Shown one piece after another: positions 1 through 10,693 of a stretch of 64,000 bases of DNA. Source of the DNA: Pontibacter ramchanderi (GTDB taxonomy: Bacteria; Bacteroidota; Bacteroidia; Cytophagales; Hymenobacteraceae); contig NZ_PJMU01000003.1 in NCBI RefSeq assembly GCF_002846395.1, positions 930,001 through 994,000 of the forward strand, written 5' to 3'. The position numbers and the translations under genes were made by a program. The notes under the pieces are model-generated. The model was not told the origin of the DNA. It did no database searches and saw only the letters and a list, made by a program, of their open reading frames with translations. Position 1 is the first letter of the stretch. Every line of letters starts with the position of its first letter.

Positions 1-1
1 A

Positions 2-1915
2 GGCATGAGCTCGCGCGATGCGCAGGTGTTGAGCATGATCAGCGCCATTCTTTACAACGGACAGGCGGGCCTGATTGACCTGAACCTGAACCAGCAGCAG
101 AAAGTGTTACAGGCTTATGGTTACGACAACCAGATGAAAGACTACTCGGTGTTCCGTTTAGGTGGTTCGCCGCGCCAGGGCCAGACCCTGGACCAGGTAA
201 AAGACATGCTCCTCGCGCAGGTAGAACTGGTAAAGCAAGGCAAGTTTGACGACGACCTGATCCCGGCCATCATCAATGACAACAAGATCAGCCTGATGCG
301 CGCCTACGAAAGCAACTCGGAGCGTGCCGACGCTTTCGTGACGGCCTTCATCTACGACATTCCGTGGGCGGACTACGTGCAGCGCCCTGAGGCTTTTGCC
401 AAAATAACGAAACAAGATGTGGTGGAAGTGGCTAACAAGTACCTGGGCAACAACTACGTGCTGGTATACAAACGCAACGACAAAAACGCCACCGCCGAGA
501 AGGTCGAGAAGCCAAGCATCACACCGGTGCCGGTTAACCGCGATACGCAGTCGGCCTACTACAGCCAGTTTATGGCCAAAGAAGCTTCGGATCTTCAGCC
601 TGTGTTCGTGGACTATAAGGCCGATATCGAGGAAGCCAAGCTGAAAAACAACATTCCGCTGCTCTATACCAGGAACACCGAAAACGGCCTGTTCCAGCTC
701 TACTACATCCTGGACATGGGTACCAACAACGACCAGAAACTGGGTATGGCCGTGAACTACCTCCGCTTTTTAGGCACCGACAAGTATAGCGCCGAGGAAC
801 TGAAGAAGGAGTTCTACAAGCTGGGCACTTCGTTCAACGTGTCTTCGTCCGGCGACCAGGTATACGTAACGCTGTCTGGACTAGACGAGAACTTTGAGAA
901 AGCCCTGGCCCTGTTCGAGAGCGTGCTGCAGAACCCGCAGCCAAACCAGAAAGCCCTCGACGACATGGTACAGGGTATCCTGAAGGCCCGCAACGACGCC
1001 AAGCTGAACAAAGGCGTTATCCTGAACCAAGCCTTGGTGAACTACGCCAAGTACGGCCCGAAGAACCCGTTCACGACGGTGCTGTCGGAAAAGGAACTGA
1101 AAGCCGTGAAGCCGCAGGAATTGATCACCCTGATCAAGAGCATCCCGACTTACGAGCACCGCGTGCTATACTATGGTCCACGTGAAACGGATGCACTGGT
1201 GGCTACCCTGAACGAGGGCCACATTGTGCCCGCCAAACTGAAGCCAGTGCCAGCCGAGAAGGTATACGCGGAGCTCGACATCAAGCAGCCGACGGTATAC
1301 TGGGTAGATTACAACATGGTGCAGGCCGAACTGATCTTCCTGACCAAAGCCGATGCCTTCAAGAAAGAAATGGTGCCGACCATCCGCCTGTACAATCAGT
1401 ACTTCGGGTCAGGTATGAGCTCCATCGTGTTCCAGGAGCTGCGTGAGTCGAAGGCCCTCGCCTACTCGGCCTACTCGAGCTACAGCACGGCCAGCAAAAA
1501 GGACCGCTCGAACTACATCCAATCGTACATCGGTACGCAGTCGGATAAGTTGCCTGAAGCGATGGCAGGTATGCAGGAACTTCTGACGAACATGCCGCTG
1601 GCTGAAGCTAACTTCGATATTGCAAAGGCATCGCTGCGCAACAGCATCACTTCGGAGCGCATCACCAAGTCGTCTATCCTGTTCGACTACGAGCGTGCCA
1701 AGCGCCTCGGCCTGGACTACGACATCCGTCGCGACATCTACGAAAGCGCCAACAGCCTGACATTTGACCAGCTGCAGGAATTCCAGAAACAGTTCGTGAG
1801 CGGCAAGCCACAGGCGATTTTGGTAATCGGCTCAAAGGACAGACTGAACTTCAAAGAGCTGGAGAAATACGGCAAAGTACAGCAACTGACACTAGAGCAG
1901 GTGTTCGGGTACTAA
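2..1915 (+). CDS. M16 family zinc peptidase (pitrilysin-like), 5'-truncated
   Basis: This is the C-terminal 636+ residues of a two-repeat M16 (insulinase/pitrilysin-like) metallopeptidase. Full-length bacteroidotal members are usually about 900-1000 residues, and the reading frame is open to the window edge, so the true start and the HxxEH zinc motif lie upstream. What is visible is the end of the first repeat (to about residue 170), a linker, and a second, normally non-catalytic repeat with the hallmark segment FQELRESKALAYSAYSSYS near residues 478-496. The protein probably degrades peptides or small proteins in the periplasm or at the outer membrane, but any signal peptide is outside the window. 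A strong terminator follows directly, so this is the end of its transcript. The family call is secure; the substrate is unknown. Confidence 0.9.
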   Translation, partial: GMSSRDAQVLSMISAILYNGQAGLIDLNLNQQQKVLQAYGYDNQMKDYSVFRLGGSPRQGQTLDQVKDMLLAQVELVKQGKFDDDLIPAIINDNKISLMRAYESNSERADAFVTAFIYDIPWADYVQRPEAFAKITKQDVVEVANKYLGNNYVLVYKRNDKNATAEKVEKPSITPVPVNRDTQSAYYSQFMAKEASDLQPVFVDYKADIEEAKLKNNIPLLYTRNTENGLFQLYYILDMGTNNDQKLGMAVNYLRFLGTDKYSAEELKKEFYKLGTSFNVSSSGDQVYVTLSGLDENFEKALALFESVLQNPQPNQKALDDMVQGILKARNDAKLNKGVILNQALVNYAKYGPKNPFTTVLSEKELKAVKPQELITLIKSIPTYEHRVLYYGPRETDALVATLNEGHIVPAKLKPVPAEKVYAELDIKQPTVYWVDYNMVQAELIFLTKADAFKKEMVPTIRLYNQYFGSGMSSIVFQELRESKALAYSAYSSYSTASKKDRSNYIQSYIGTQSDKLPEAMAGMQELLTNMPLAEANFDIAKASLRNSITSERITKSSILFDYERAKRLGLDYDIRRDIYESANSLTFDQLQEFQKQFVSGKPQAILVIGSKDRLNFKELEKYGKVQQLTLEQVFGY

Positions 1916-1943
1916 GCCTGCGTGCTATACCTGCGTGAATGGA

Positions 1944-1978
1944 AGCGGCAGCCTGACTGGGCTGCCGCTTTTGTTTTT
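1944..1978 (+). terminator. Rho-independent terminator after the M16 peptidase gene
   Basis: A perfect 10-bp stem (AGCGGCAGCC / GGCTGCCGCT) with a 6-nt loop is followed by TTTTGTTTTT. It lies 29 bp after the peptidase stop codon. Confidence 0.85.
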
Positions 1979-2139
1979 ACAGATGAGTTAGGCAGAATTG
2001 ACCTTGATCAAAAGAAGCCTGTATTACACGAACCAGGTATAGCAAAACCCAAAAGTACACCTCCAACCCAAACCCCAGCGTATGTGGCAGCATCATTCAG
2101 AGATATTGGATATCTTTATCCGACTGCCCTGCTATAACT

Positions 2140-3570
2140 ATGAATAGACGCATAAAGCACCTGACCCGTATCACCCGCGAGCTGCAACTGCCCAGAACAA
2201 AACGCCTGCTAATGTTTTTCGGGATTGTGCTGATTGGGGTGCTGTCGGGTTGGGTTACTTCGGCTACCACCGATTACCCGCCGCCAGTCGCTTACATGAC
2301 GGGCATTCTGGTAACGGCAGCTTTTCTGTGGGCGACCGAGATCATTCCGCTATTTGCCACGTCGCTCCTGATTATTGGCGCTCAGATTATATTGCTGGGC
2401 AATCCGGGCGAATGGGAGTTCCTGCAAACGGCAGGTATAGCCGCTATACCTTACCAAAGCTTTTTGGCGCCGCTGGCCGACCCGATCATCTACCTTTTTC
2501 TGGGTGGTTTCATTTTGGCCAAAGTCGGGGTGAAGGTGGGCGTGGACGTATACCTGTCGAGTGCCATGCTCCGTATTTTCGGGTTGTCTGCGAAAAGCGC
2601 CCTGATTGGCGTTATTGTGTGCACCACCATCTTTGGCATGTGGATCAGCAACACCGCTACCACCGCCATGATGATCACGCTTACGGGTTCGTTGCTGGCT
2701 TTTGTGCCAGCGGGCCACTCCTTCCGTAAGGGGCTAACACTGGCTATACCTTTCTCGGCCAGCATCGGCGGCCTGATGACGCCCATCGGTTCTCCGCCCA
2801 ATGCCATTGCGGTCGGGCTTCTGGCAAACGAAGGCGTGCAGATCGACTTCCTGACCTGGATGATCATCATGTTCCCGCTTGTAATCATTTTGCTTTTCGT
2901 GCTGTACCAACTGCTCTGGCACAGGTATAAGCCCGAACCCCCCCTGATGCTCACCCCCGTCGAAGCCAAGCCTTTCGGTGGCGAAGGCATCTTTGTGATT
3001 GTTGTGTTTACCATCACCGTGCTCCTGTGGCTTACCGACAGCCTGCACGGCATTCCGTCGGCGGTAGTGGCGCTATTCCCGGCCATTATGTTCACAGCCA
3101 CAGGGCTGCTCTCCGTCAAGGAATTCAACCGGATTGAGTGGAACATCCTGTTTGTGATTGCGGGCGGGCTGGCACTGGGGCAAGGCATGAGCCTGACGGG
3201 TCTCGACAAAGTAATTGCTAACTCTTTACCGCTGGAGAGTGAGTGGATTGTGCTGATCATCTTCACGATGACCTTGCTGGTAGGCACGTTTATGTCCAAC
3301 ACCACCACGGCGATCCTGTTCATCCCCATGGCCATGTCGATGGCACACCAGTTGGAGGGCGTGAACGTGAAATTTATGGCACTCGGACTGGCCGTAATGG
3401 CGGGCAGCAGCATGGCCCTGCCCATCAGTACACCGCCCAATGCCATTGCCTATTCCACCAACGAGCTCACCTCCAAGGATTTCATCACCAACGGCATTGT
3501 AATAGGAGTCTGCAGCCTCTTTATCACTTACGTGTATTTCTGGCTGCTCACTTACTTTGGTTTATGGTAG
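2140..3570 (+). CDS. DASS/SLC13-family sodium:anion (dicarboxylate/sulfate) symporter
   Basis: This is a 476-residue polytopic inner-membrane protein of the divalent anion:sodium symporter family (SLC13/DASS, as VcINDY). Both signature SNT motifs are present, in GMWISNTATTAMM near residue 170 and TFMSNTTTAIL near residue 387, each followed by a Pro-rich re-entrant segment (PIGSPPNAIAVG and PISTPPNAIAYS). These are the two inverted-repeat substrate/Na+ sites of the fold. Members take up succinate-type C4-dicarboxylates, citrate or sulfate; the sequence alone does not decide which. The first 20 residues are basic and precede the first membrane segment. It stands alone between a terminator and a small membrane-protein gene. 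It contains the inverted motif pair at 2433-2451 within the reading frame. Confidence 0.9.
   Translation: MNRRIKHLTRITRELQLPRTKRLLMFFGIVLIGVLSGWVTSATTDYPPPVAYMTGILVTAAFLWATEIIPLFATSLLIIGAQIILLGNPGEWEFLQTAGIAAIPYQSFLAPLADPIIYLFLGGFILAKVGVKVGVDVYLSSAMLRIFGLSAKSALIGVIVCTTIFGMWISNTATTAMMITLTGSLLAFVPAGHSFRKGLTLAIPFSASIGGLMTPIGSPPNAIAVGLLANEGVQIDFLTWMIIMFPLVIILLFVLYQLLWHRYKPEPPLMLTPVEAKPFGGEGIFVIVVFTITVLLWLTDSLHGIPSAVVALFPAIMFTATGLLSVKEFNRIEWNILFVIAGGLALGQGMSLTGLDKVIANSLPLESEWIVLIIFTMTLLVGTFMSNTTTAILFIPMAMSMAHQLEGVNVKFMALGLAVMAGSSMALPISTPPNAIAYSTNELTSKDFITNGIVIGVCSLFITYVYFWLLTYFGLW
2433..2451. repeat. Inverted pair of the AGGTATA motif inside a gene
   Basis: AGGTATAGC, one base, then GCTATACCT. 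The pair lies within the DASS transporter coding sequence, so it has been tolerated as codons. Confidence 0.7.
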
Positions 3571-3599
3571 GTATAGCCTGTCGCAGCAGCGCTATACCT
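3569..3599. repeat. Inverted pair of the AGGTATA motif downstream of the DASS gene
   Basis: AGGTATAGC begins in the stop codon of the transporter gene and GCTATACCT follows after a 13-nt loop, giving a 9-bp stem. There is no T-run after it, so it is a weak terminator candidate at best. Confidence 0.6.
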
Positions 3600-3744
3600 G
3601 CCCGGAGGATCTGCTTGACAGTAAGGCCTTTCTGTTTTCGGGTAAAAACTTGTGTTGGTCTGGCTTTGCGCTGTGTTAGTAGAAAAGAGAAAACCAGAGC
3701 GTTTAAATCTACTATATTAGCATAGGCATCAGGCACTTAGCCGC

Positions 3745-3760
3745 AGGTATAGCTATACCT
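3745..3760. repeat. Perfect 16-bp palindrome AGGTATAGCTATACCT
   Basis: Two copies of the dispersed motif meet head-to-head without a spacer, flanked by C and G to give an 18-bp palindrome. It is intergenic, 41 bp upstream of the small membrane-protein start. Confidence 0.8.
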
Positions 3761-3800
3761 GACACACAATACTGCAGGGTATAATTAAACTACCGAAACC

Positions 3801-4001
3801 ATGGAAAACAAGATGAACTACACAAAAGCGACGCTGCTGCTTGTAGCAGGTATATTGGCACTGGCCATCTCATTTTGGCTGGGCGAAGAGAATGGGGCGT
3901 ATGGCTTCTTCATTGGCTTTGGCTATGCGGCGCTGGCAGGTGGTGTATTGGGTTTGCTTATGGTAGCGCTGAAAAGAAGAGCGGAAAGAAGTGAAAAATA
4001 A
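3801..4001 (+). CDS. Small two-helix membrane protein, unknown function
   Basis: This is a 66-residue protein that I do not recognise as a named family. It has a short charged N-terminus, a hydrophobic helix at about residues 9-26 (LLLVAGILALAISFWLG), a charged GEENG turn, a second Gly-rich helix at about 33-57, and a basic tail (KRRAERSEK). This suggests two membrane spans with both ends in the cytoplasm. The 230-bp space upstream carries two copies of the palindromic motif but no recognisable promoter. It may be a lineage-specific membrane protein; the good hydrophobic pattern and ATG in context support it being real. Confidence 0.6.
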   Translation: MENKMNYTKATLLLVAGILALAISFWLGEENGAYGFFIGFGYAALAGGVLGLLMVALKRRAERSEK

Positions 4002-4046
4002 AGGAGCTATACCGCTTGCCTACCCTTCTGCAGCAATTCACAAACC

Positions 4047-4952
4047 CTATCGCGCCTTCAGCACCTCCGCCACACGCTTCCACGTGATATCCGGATAGCG
4101 GTCGTTGTCCAGAGGATCGAGTTTTGGCAAACCCGTAAACATATCGCGCATGTACTGCATGCCCTGCCAGGCGGGGAAGACTTCCTTACTGGAAGGTGTA
4201 AGTGCTTTTGTGACCGTGATGATGGTGTTCAACAAACTAATTCCGCCTACCCGAAACAAGCTAAACTCCTCTCCCGTCGCTTCCGTGGCAGCTTCTCTTA
4301 GCCCCCTGGCACTTAGCACATCACCCGCTATCCGCAAATAACGTGGGGTGGTAGGGTCGAGGGCAGCAGCAGCGGTATAGTCGGCTGTATTTTGTATGGT
4401 TGTAAAGTCCATCAGCTGATCAGGGTTGCCGTAGTACATCACCCGCTTGATTGGAAAAAGCACGACAGGGGCCTGACCGGTAAGCAGATCGGTGAACATG
4501 CCGTTCAGGATGGAAGTGGCAGCGATGGGTGCTTTGTCCAACCGCTCGCCAAACTCCTTGCGGAGGTCCAGGTTCCGGTTATTGCCATAGGGCAGTTTGG
4601 TAAAATCAATGGAAAAATCGGATGGAATAAAGCGGGGCACACCGGCTGCCAGGGCAGCATTCAGCAGCAGAGACTGTATCCCGACCATCACGTAGTGCAA
4701 ACCCGACAAGGCCGAAACCACACAGCTCGCCCCTTCACAAACTTTCGCTAATGCGGCGGGATTGTGGTAATCAACCTCGCAAATCGTAGCGCCCGCTTTC
4801 TGCAGTGCCTCCACTTTCGCTGCGTCGCTGTCGCGTCTTACGAGCACCCGCACGCTGGCCCCTTTGCTGAGCAATGACCTGGCAATGCGTCCGCCCAGGT
4901 CGCCCGTAGCCCCTGCCACCACGACAGGCCCCGACGTAATCCTGTTTTCCAT
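4047..4952 (-). CDS. NmrA-like NAD(P)-binding oxidoreductase (atypical SDR)
   Basis: This is a 301-residue protein with an N-terminal Rossmann fold. The dinucleotide motif GATGDLGGRIA sits at about residues 14-24, and the basic stretch VRVLVRRDS after beta-2 favours NADP(H). This layout matches the NmrA / isoflavone-reductase-like atypical SDRs, which either reduce small aromatic substrates or act as redox-sensing binders. The conserved Tyr-xxx-Lys of classical SDRs is not obvious, as expected for this class. It is a single gene reading toward the small membrane protein, with no neighbour that reveals the substrate. The fold assignment is good; the enzymatic role is open. Confidence 0.8.
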   Translation of the reverse strand: MENRITSGPVVVAGATGDLGGRIARSLLSKGASVRVLVRRDSDAAKVEALQKAGATICEVDYHNPAALAKVCEGASCVVSALSGLHYVMVGIQSLLLNAALAAGVPRFIPSDFSIDFTKLPYGNNRNLDLRKEFGERLDKAPIAATSILNGMFTDLLTGQAPVVLFPIKRVMYYGNPDQLMDFTTIQNTADYTAAAALDPTTPRYLRIAGDVLSARGLREAATEATGEEFSLFRVGGISLLNTIITVTKALTPSSKEVFPAWQGMQYMRDMFTGLPKLDPLDNDRYPDITWKRVAEVLKAR

Positions 4953-5028
4953 AGCTGTAACTTTATCTATGGTTTGTAACAGGCTTTAGCGGGAAAGGTT
5001 GCCTGAGCATCGAAAGACTATTGATACC

Positions 5029-5060
5029 GCAGGTATAGCAAAGGTATGGGCTATACCTGC
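5029..5060. repeat. Hairpin made of two AGGTATA motif copies
   Basis: GCAGGTATAGC and GCTATACCTGC form a perfect 11-bp stem around a 10-nt loop. It lies just before the 3' end of the channel gene, in the space between that gene and the NmrA-like gene. It lacks a T-run on either strand. Confidence 0.65.
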
Positions 5061-5066
5061 GCCGGA

Positions 5067-5744
5067 CTACGGCGTTCGCTGCGATGCTAAACCAACCAGC
5101 CGGGCAATGACGATAGCGGGGAACAGAATGCCTATAGCAGCCAGGCTGGTAGACACCATTTTGGCTCCCGTACTGATGGGGTAAATATCGCCGAATCCCA
5201 CCGTGGTAAGTGAGGTGAGGCTAAAATAAATAAAATGAACATAGTCCCGATCGGAGCCTGTGAGCAGGACATTTCCCCCGATGGAAACACCCGCAACAGC
5301 ATGAATCACCTCCAATGTAAGGGCCCCCATCAGAGCGAGCAGCAGGTATACATTCACGGCCCCGATAATGCGGTACACATTCACACTCTGGTCGCGAAAC
5401 AGCAAGCGAAAGTTGATGTACAGGAAAACCGCCGTGTTCGCAATGGCTACCACATTCTCCAGCACATAGTAAGAATAGGGATTATCTCCGAAACGGATAA
5501 TTCGCAGGGTCAGGTGTATTCCGAATAGAATCGCGGAAAGCATCATCACCCAATAATTGTCGGTTGAAAAAGTACCTGACAGGAATACGCTCAGCAACAA
5601 CACGTTGAACAGCAGCACACCATGCTCGCTCATTTCCATAATGACAGGAAGCACGAACACAACCGCCACCAGCATAATCAATAGCACAACAAAGCTGACA
5701 TCGCCTAACCAGTAAGAGCGGAGTTTCTTTAGAAATTGAAGCAT
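5067..5744 (-). CDS. Potassium channel family protein (ion-transport 2 type)
   Basis: This is a 225-residue inner-membrane protein. A series of hydrophobic helices fills about residues 15-150, then comes a pore loop with the selectivity filter TTVGFGD near residues 180-186, followed by a final helix (LAAIGILFPAIVIARLVGL). GFGD rather than GYGD is a common bacterial variant of the K+ filter. There is no RCK or cyclic-nucleotide domain after the pore; the protein ends some 15 residues after the last helix, so gating by a cytoplasmic domain is not evident. It is probably a tetrameric K+ channel with more than two helices per subunit. It stands alone, and no regulatory site is visible. Confidence 0.82.
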   Translation of the reverse strand: MLQFLKKLRSYWLGDVSFVVLLIMLVAVVFVLPVIMEMSEHGVLLFNVLLLSVFLSGTFSTDNYWVMMLSAILFGIHLTLRIIRFGDNPYSYYVLENVVAIANTAVFLYINFRLLFRDQSVNVYRIIGAVNVYLLLALMGALTLEVIHAVAGVSIGGNVLLTGSDRDYVHFIYFSLTSLTTVGFGDIYPISTGAKMVSTSLAAIGILFPAIVIARLVGLASQRTP

Positions 5745-5835
5745 CTTTTATTCACAGCTTTGTTCCTGCTGGAGTTAGTAGTAAGAATAGATGGTCACAA
5801 AATACGCATATTACCTGAATTGGCAGATAAAATAA

Positions 5836-5867
5836 GAAAGGCCACCTGATCTCTCAGGCAGCCTTTC
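5836..5867 (-). terminator. Rho-independent terminator of icd
   Basis: On the minus strand a stem with a 2-base internal mismatch (AAAGGCTGCCTGA / TCAGGTGGCCTTT) and a 4-nt loop is followed by TTCTTATTTTA. It lies 24 bp beyond the icd stop codon. Confidence 0.75.
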
Positions 5868-5890
5868 TTGTTAAGCACATATACTTCCGA

Positions 5891-8131
<2,241 letters not shown>

Positions 8132-8403
8132 TTATAATTAGTTCGTTCCGGGGAGCATCGCCTACTGCCATTGTTGCCTGGCAAGTAGTCTTTTCCCCGC
8201 GCTCGTTTAAGAAGCAAATATAAGAGTCTTTTTGATAAGGCTAAACCTTCGTCTGGTGTTTCATTTGCTTCGTTTGGCAGGTCCTCTCTTTCATCAGAAT
8301 TGGACAATAATCAGAGCCAACCAAAGGACATCACGCAACCGAATTTTGTACTTCTCGTTTTTAGCCACAGTGCTTACCTCATTCAGAATTTGTAATACGT
8401 ACC

Positions 8404-9282
8404 ATGTTTTCGACACTCAAGACCAACTTCAGATATATATCACTCCTTTCTTTTATCCTATTCTCGACAGCCTGCTCCGACGATGAAACAAAAGAAGAGA
8501 TAGAGCCGCAGCAGGACGCGCTGTCGCTTCGGATCATGCCATTGGGCAACTCCATTACGCAGGGCGGCGAGACCAACCCCAGTTACCGCTATGAACTATG
8601 GAAAATGCTGGTAGATGCCGGACTGAAATTCGAGTTCGTCGGCTCCCTGGACACGAATTGGTATAGTCAAGCGCCCAACTCAGAACATGGCGCCGATGTG
8701 GCCTCTCCCAAAATGGGGGAAACTTACAAAGGGCAAACCTTCACAAACAAACACGAGGGGCACTGGGGCTGGATGACTGCCGATCTCCTGAACGGCTACG
8801 CAAACCCGACGCAGTACAAGCGCGACAAAGGCAAGCTGAGCGACTGGCTTAAAGGCTATACCCCGGATGTGGTGCTCATGCACCTGGGTACGAACGACAT
8901 GATCCACAACAAAACAACAGGCGGCACTGTTTCCAGAATTGAACAGATTATCGGGCAGCTACGAGCCGACAATGAGAACGTTGCCATCATGCTGGCCAAG
9001 ATCACGCCTATGCCTGCGCAGTATGCCAACGTTGACTCAACACAGCATTTTGTATCGCTGTTGCCAGCGCTGGCTTCGCGCCTCTCAACTCCACAATCTC
9101 CAATTATCATTGTCGATGTAAATTCGGGTTATAATCCGGACAGCTATACCTACGACGGGCTTCATCCCAACACCGCTGGTGAGAAATTTATTGCCAAGCG
9201 CTGGTACGACGCCCTGAAGGCCAATGAAGCGACATTGTACAATTTAGCAGCACAACGCGACCGCAGAGAGTCAGGCAACTAA
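8404..9282 (+). CDS. SGNH/GDSL hydrolase, lipoprotein
   Basis: This 292-residue protein has a type II signal peptide: a hydrophobic stretch SLLSFILFSTAC with the lipobox Cys at about residue 24, followed by acidic DDETKEEIEP. The mature part is an SGNH hydrolase: block I GNSIT (catalytic Ser near residue 47), block III GTND near 162, and block V DGLHPN near 251 with the Asp/His of the catalytic site. Such enzymes cleave esters, often acetyl groups on carbohydrates. It lies directly before a second SGNH gene whose first 230 residues follow the same order of motifs (GHWGW, TPDVVLMHLGTNDM), so the two look like a tandem duplication. A terminator separates them. Confidence 0.88.
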   Translation: MFSTLKTNFRYISLLSFILFSTACSDDETKEEIEPQQDALSLRIMPLGNSITQGGETNPSYRYELWKMLVDAGLKFEFVGSLDTNWYSQAPNSEHGADVASPKMGETYKGQTFTNKHEGHWGWMTADLLNGYANPTQYKRDKGKLSDWLKGYTPDVVLMHLGTNDMIHNKTTGGTVSRIEQIIGQLRADNENVAIMLAKITPMPAQYANVDSTQHFVSLLPALASRLSTPQSPIIIVDVNSGYNPDSYTYDGLHPNTAGEKFIAKRWYDALKANEATLYNLAAQRDRRESGN

Positions 9283-9302
9283 CCTCTGGTATTATCAATA
9301 AT

Positions 9303-9332
9303 GCGCAACCCCAAGGGGTTGCGCTCGTTTTT
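9303..9332 (+). terminator. Rho-independent terminator between the two GDSL genes
   Basis: A perfect 10-bp stem, GCGCAACCCC / GGGGTTGCGC, with a minimal AA centre is followed by TCGTTTTT. It separates the two paralogous hydrolase genes into different transcripts. Confidence 0.85.
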
Positions 9333-9370
9333 AAGAGCCATGTAATTTCCATTACTTAGCTCTTACGCAC

Positions 9371-10693
9371 ATGCTCTTTCTACTCTCCTGCTTCCGAAAA
9401 CAAGCTTATACCTTTATTCTTTTCCTTTTTCTGGGTTTTGAAGCACAGGCGCAGTCCCAGCCAATCAAGATCATGCCGCTGGGCAACTCGATCACGCAGG
9501 GCAATATGGAATTCGTCAGCTACCGCTACCCCTTGTGGACCAAGTTGATCGACGAAGGCTTGAACGTTGAGTTTGTAGGTTCGCATACAGAAAATGACGG
9601 GGGCACCCCTGTCTATAGGAAGTACAAAGGACAGTCGTTTAGCAACCGAAACGAAGGGCACTGGGGCTGGACTGCCGATGAAATTCTGAATGGCAGAGAC
9701 GGGAAGGGTACTATTGCACAATGGGCAGAAACCTACACTCCGGACGTAGTACTGATGCACCTCGGCACAAATGACATGTTCCGGAATCAAGGTATAGATG
9801 AAACGGTGACAGAACTCAAGGCCGTTATAGCAGCCATTCACGAAAAATCCCCTGGTGTCACCATCTTTATCGCCAAACTTATACCTGCAGATGGGCAGCA
9901 GGTTGGCCCAACTCCGGCTCAGAACATTCAGTTATTAAACCAGCGCATTGAGGAACTGGTAGATTCGCAATCGCCAGCCGGCCCGCCGCTTATTCTGGTC
10001 GATCAAAATACCGGTTTTAATGCTGTAAAAGACACCTACGATGGTGTGCACCCCAACGCAAGCGGTATGGAGAAAATGGCGCAGGTATGGTTCGAGGCCA
10101 TCATGAACGAAATAATCGTACCGCTTCCGGTAGAGCTGAACAACTTTAAAGGCGTCGCTACGCAGAGCGGAGTGCAGCTAAGCTGGGAAACGGCCTCTGA
10201 ACTGGACAATGCTTTTTTTGAAGTGCAGCGCGGCCAATCGGCTACGGAGTTCGACTCTGTTGGCCGCGTAGAGGGCGCCGGCACCACCTCTTTGCCCCAA
10301 CGCTATACCTATCAGGACGAAATGGCCGCACAGGGTGTTCACTACTACCGCCTCCGCCAGGTGGACTACGACGGTACCGAGAGCTACTCAGCAGTGCTGG
10401 CCGTGAGCCTGATGCAGGCCACCACAGAAGAGATGCGTGTTTTCCCCACCCAAACCAAAAGCAACCACACCGTAACGGTGCAGGTGCTGGCTCTGCAGCC
10501 CCAGGAAAAGTTCAGTATCTCGATCTATACCCTGGAAGGAAAGCTGGTGAAGGAATTTGAAGCGGAGGCAGACCATCGGGGTAACTTCACACAATTGCTC
10601 CCCACCGCCGATTTGCGTGATGGCAGCATGTACATGGTGCGAGCCACGCTGCCGGGCAGAGCTTTTATCCGGCATCTGATGGTGGGCCGCTAA
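9371..10693 (+). CDS. SGNH/GDSL hydrolase with C-terminal type IX sorting domain
   Basis: This is a 440-residue secreted esterase-like protein. A type I signal peptide ends near EAQAQS (residue 28). The SGNH domain runs to about residue 240 with GNSIT near 37, GTND near 132 and DGVHPN near 222. It is followed by a Bacteroidota-style beta-sandwich (about 250-350, with VQLSWETASELDNAFFEVQR and the YYRLRQVDYDG signature), then a C-terminal domain (about 355-440, EMRVFPTQTKSNHTVTV through FIRHLMVGR). That C-terminal layout is the type A sorting signal of the type IX secretion system, so the protein is inferred to be exported across the outer membrane. It is a paralogue of the preceding lipoprotein. 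Its stop codon interlocks with that of the convergent phosphoribosyltransferase gene. Confidence 0.9.
   Translation: MLFLLSCFRKQAYTFILFLFLGFEAQAQSQPIKIMPLGNSITQGNMEFVSYRYPLWTKLIDEGLNVEFVGSHTENDGGTPVYRKYKGQSFSNRNEGHWGWTADEILNGRDGKGTIAQWAETYTPDVVLMHLGTNDMFRNQGIDETVTELKAVIAAIHEKSPGVTIFIAKLIPADGQQVGPTPAQNIQLLNQRIEELVDSQSPAGPPLILVDQNTGFNAVKDTYDGVHPNASGMEKMAQVWFEAIMNEIIVPLPVELNNFKGVATQSGVQLSWETASELDNAFFEVQRGQSATEFDSVGRVEGAGTTSLPQRYTYQDEMAAQGVHYYRLRQVDYDGTESYSAVLAVSLMQATTEEMRVFPTQTKSNHTVTVQVLALQPQEKFSISIYTLEGKLVKEFEAEADHRGNFTQLLPTADLRDGSMYMVRATLPGRAFIRHLMVGR

Noticed and set aside
1922..2137. 71-codon frame after the M16 peptidase
   Set aside because: It runs through the peptidase terminator, starts right after the stop codon and lacks protein character.
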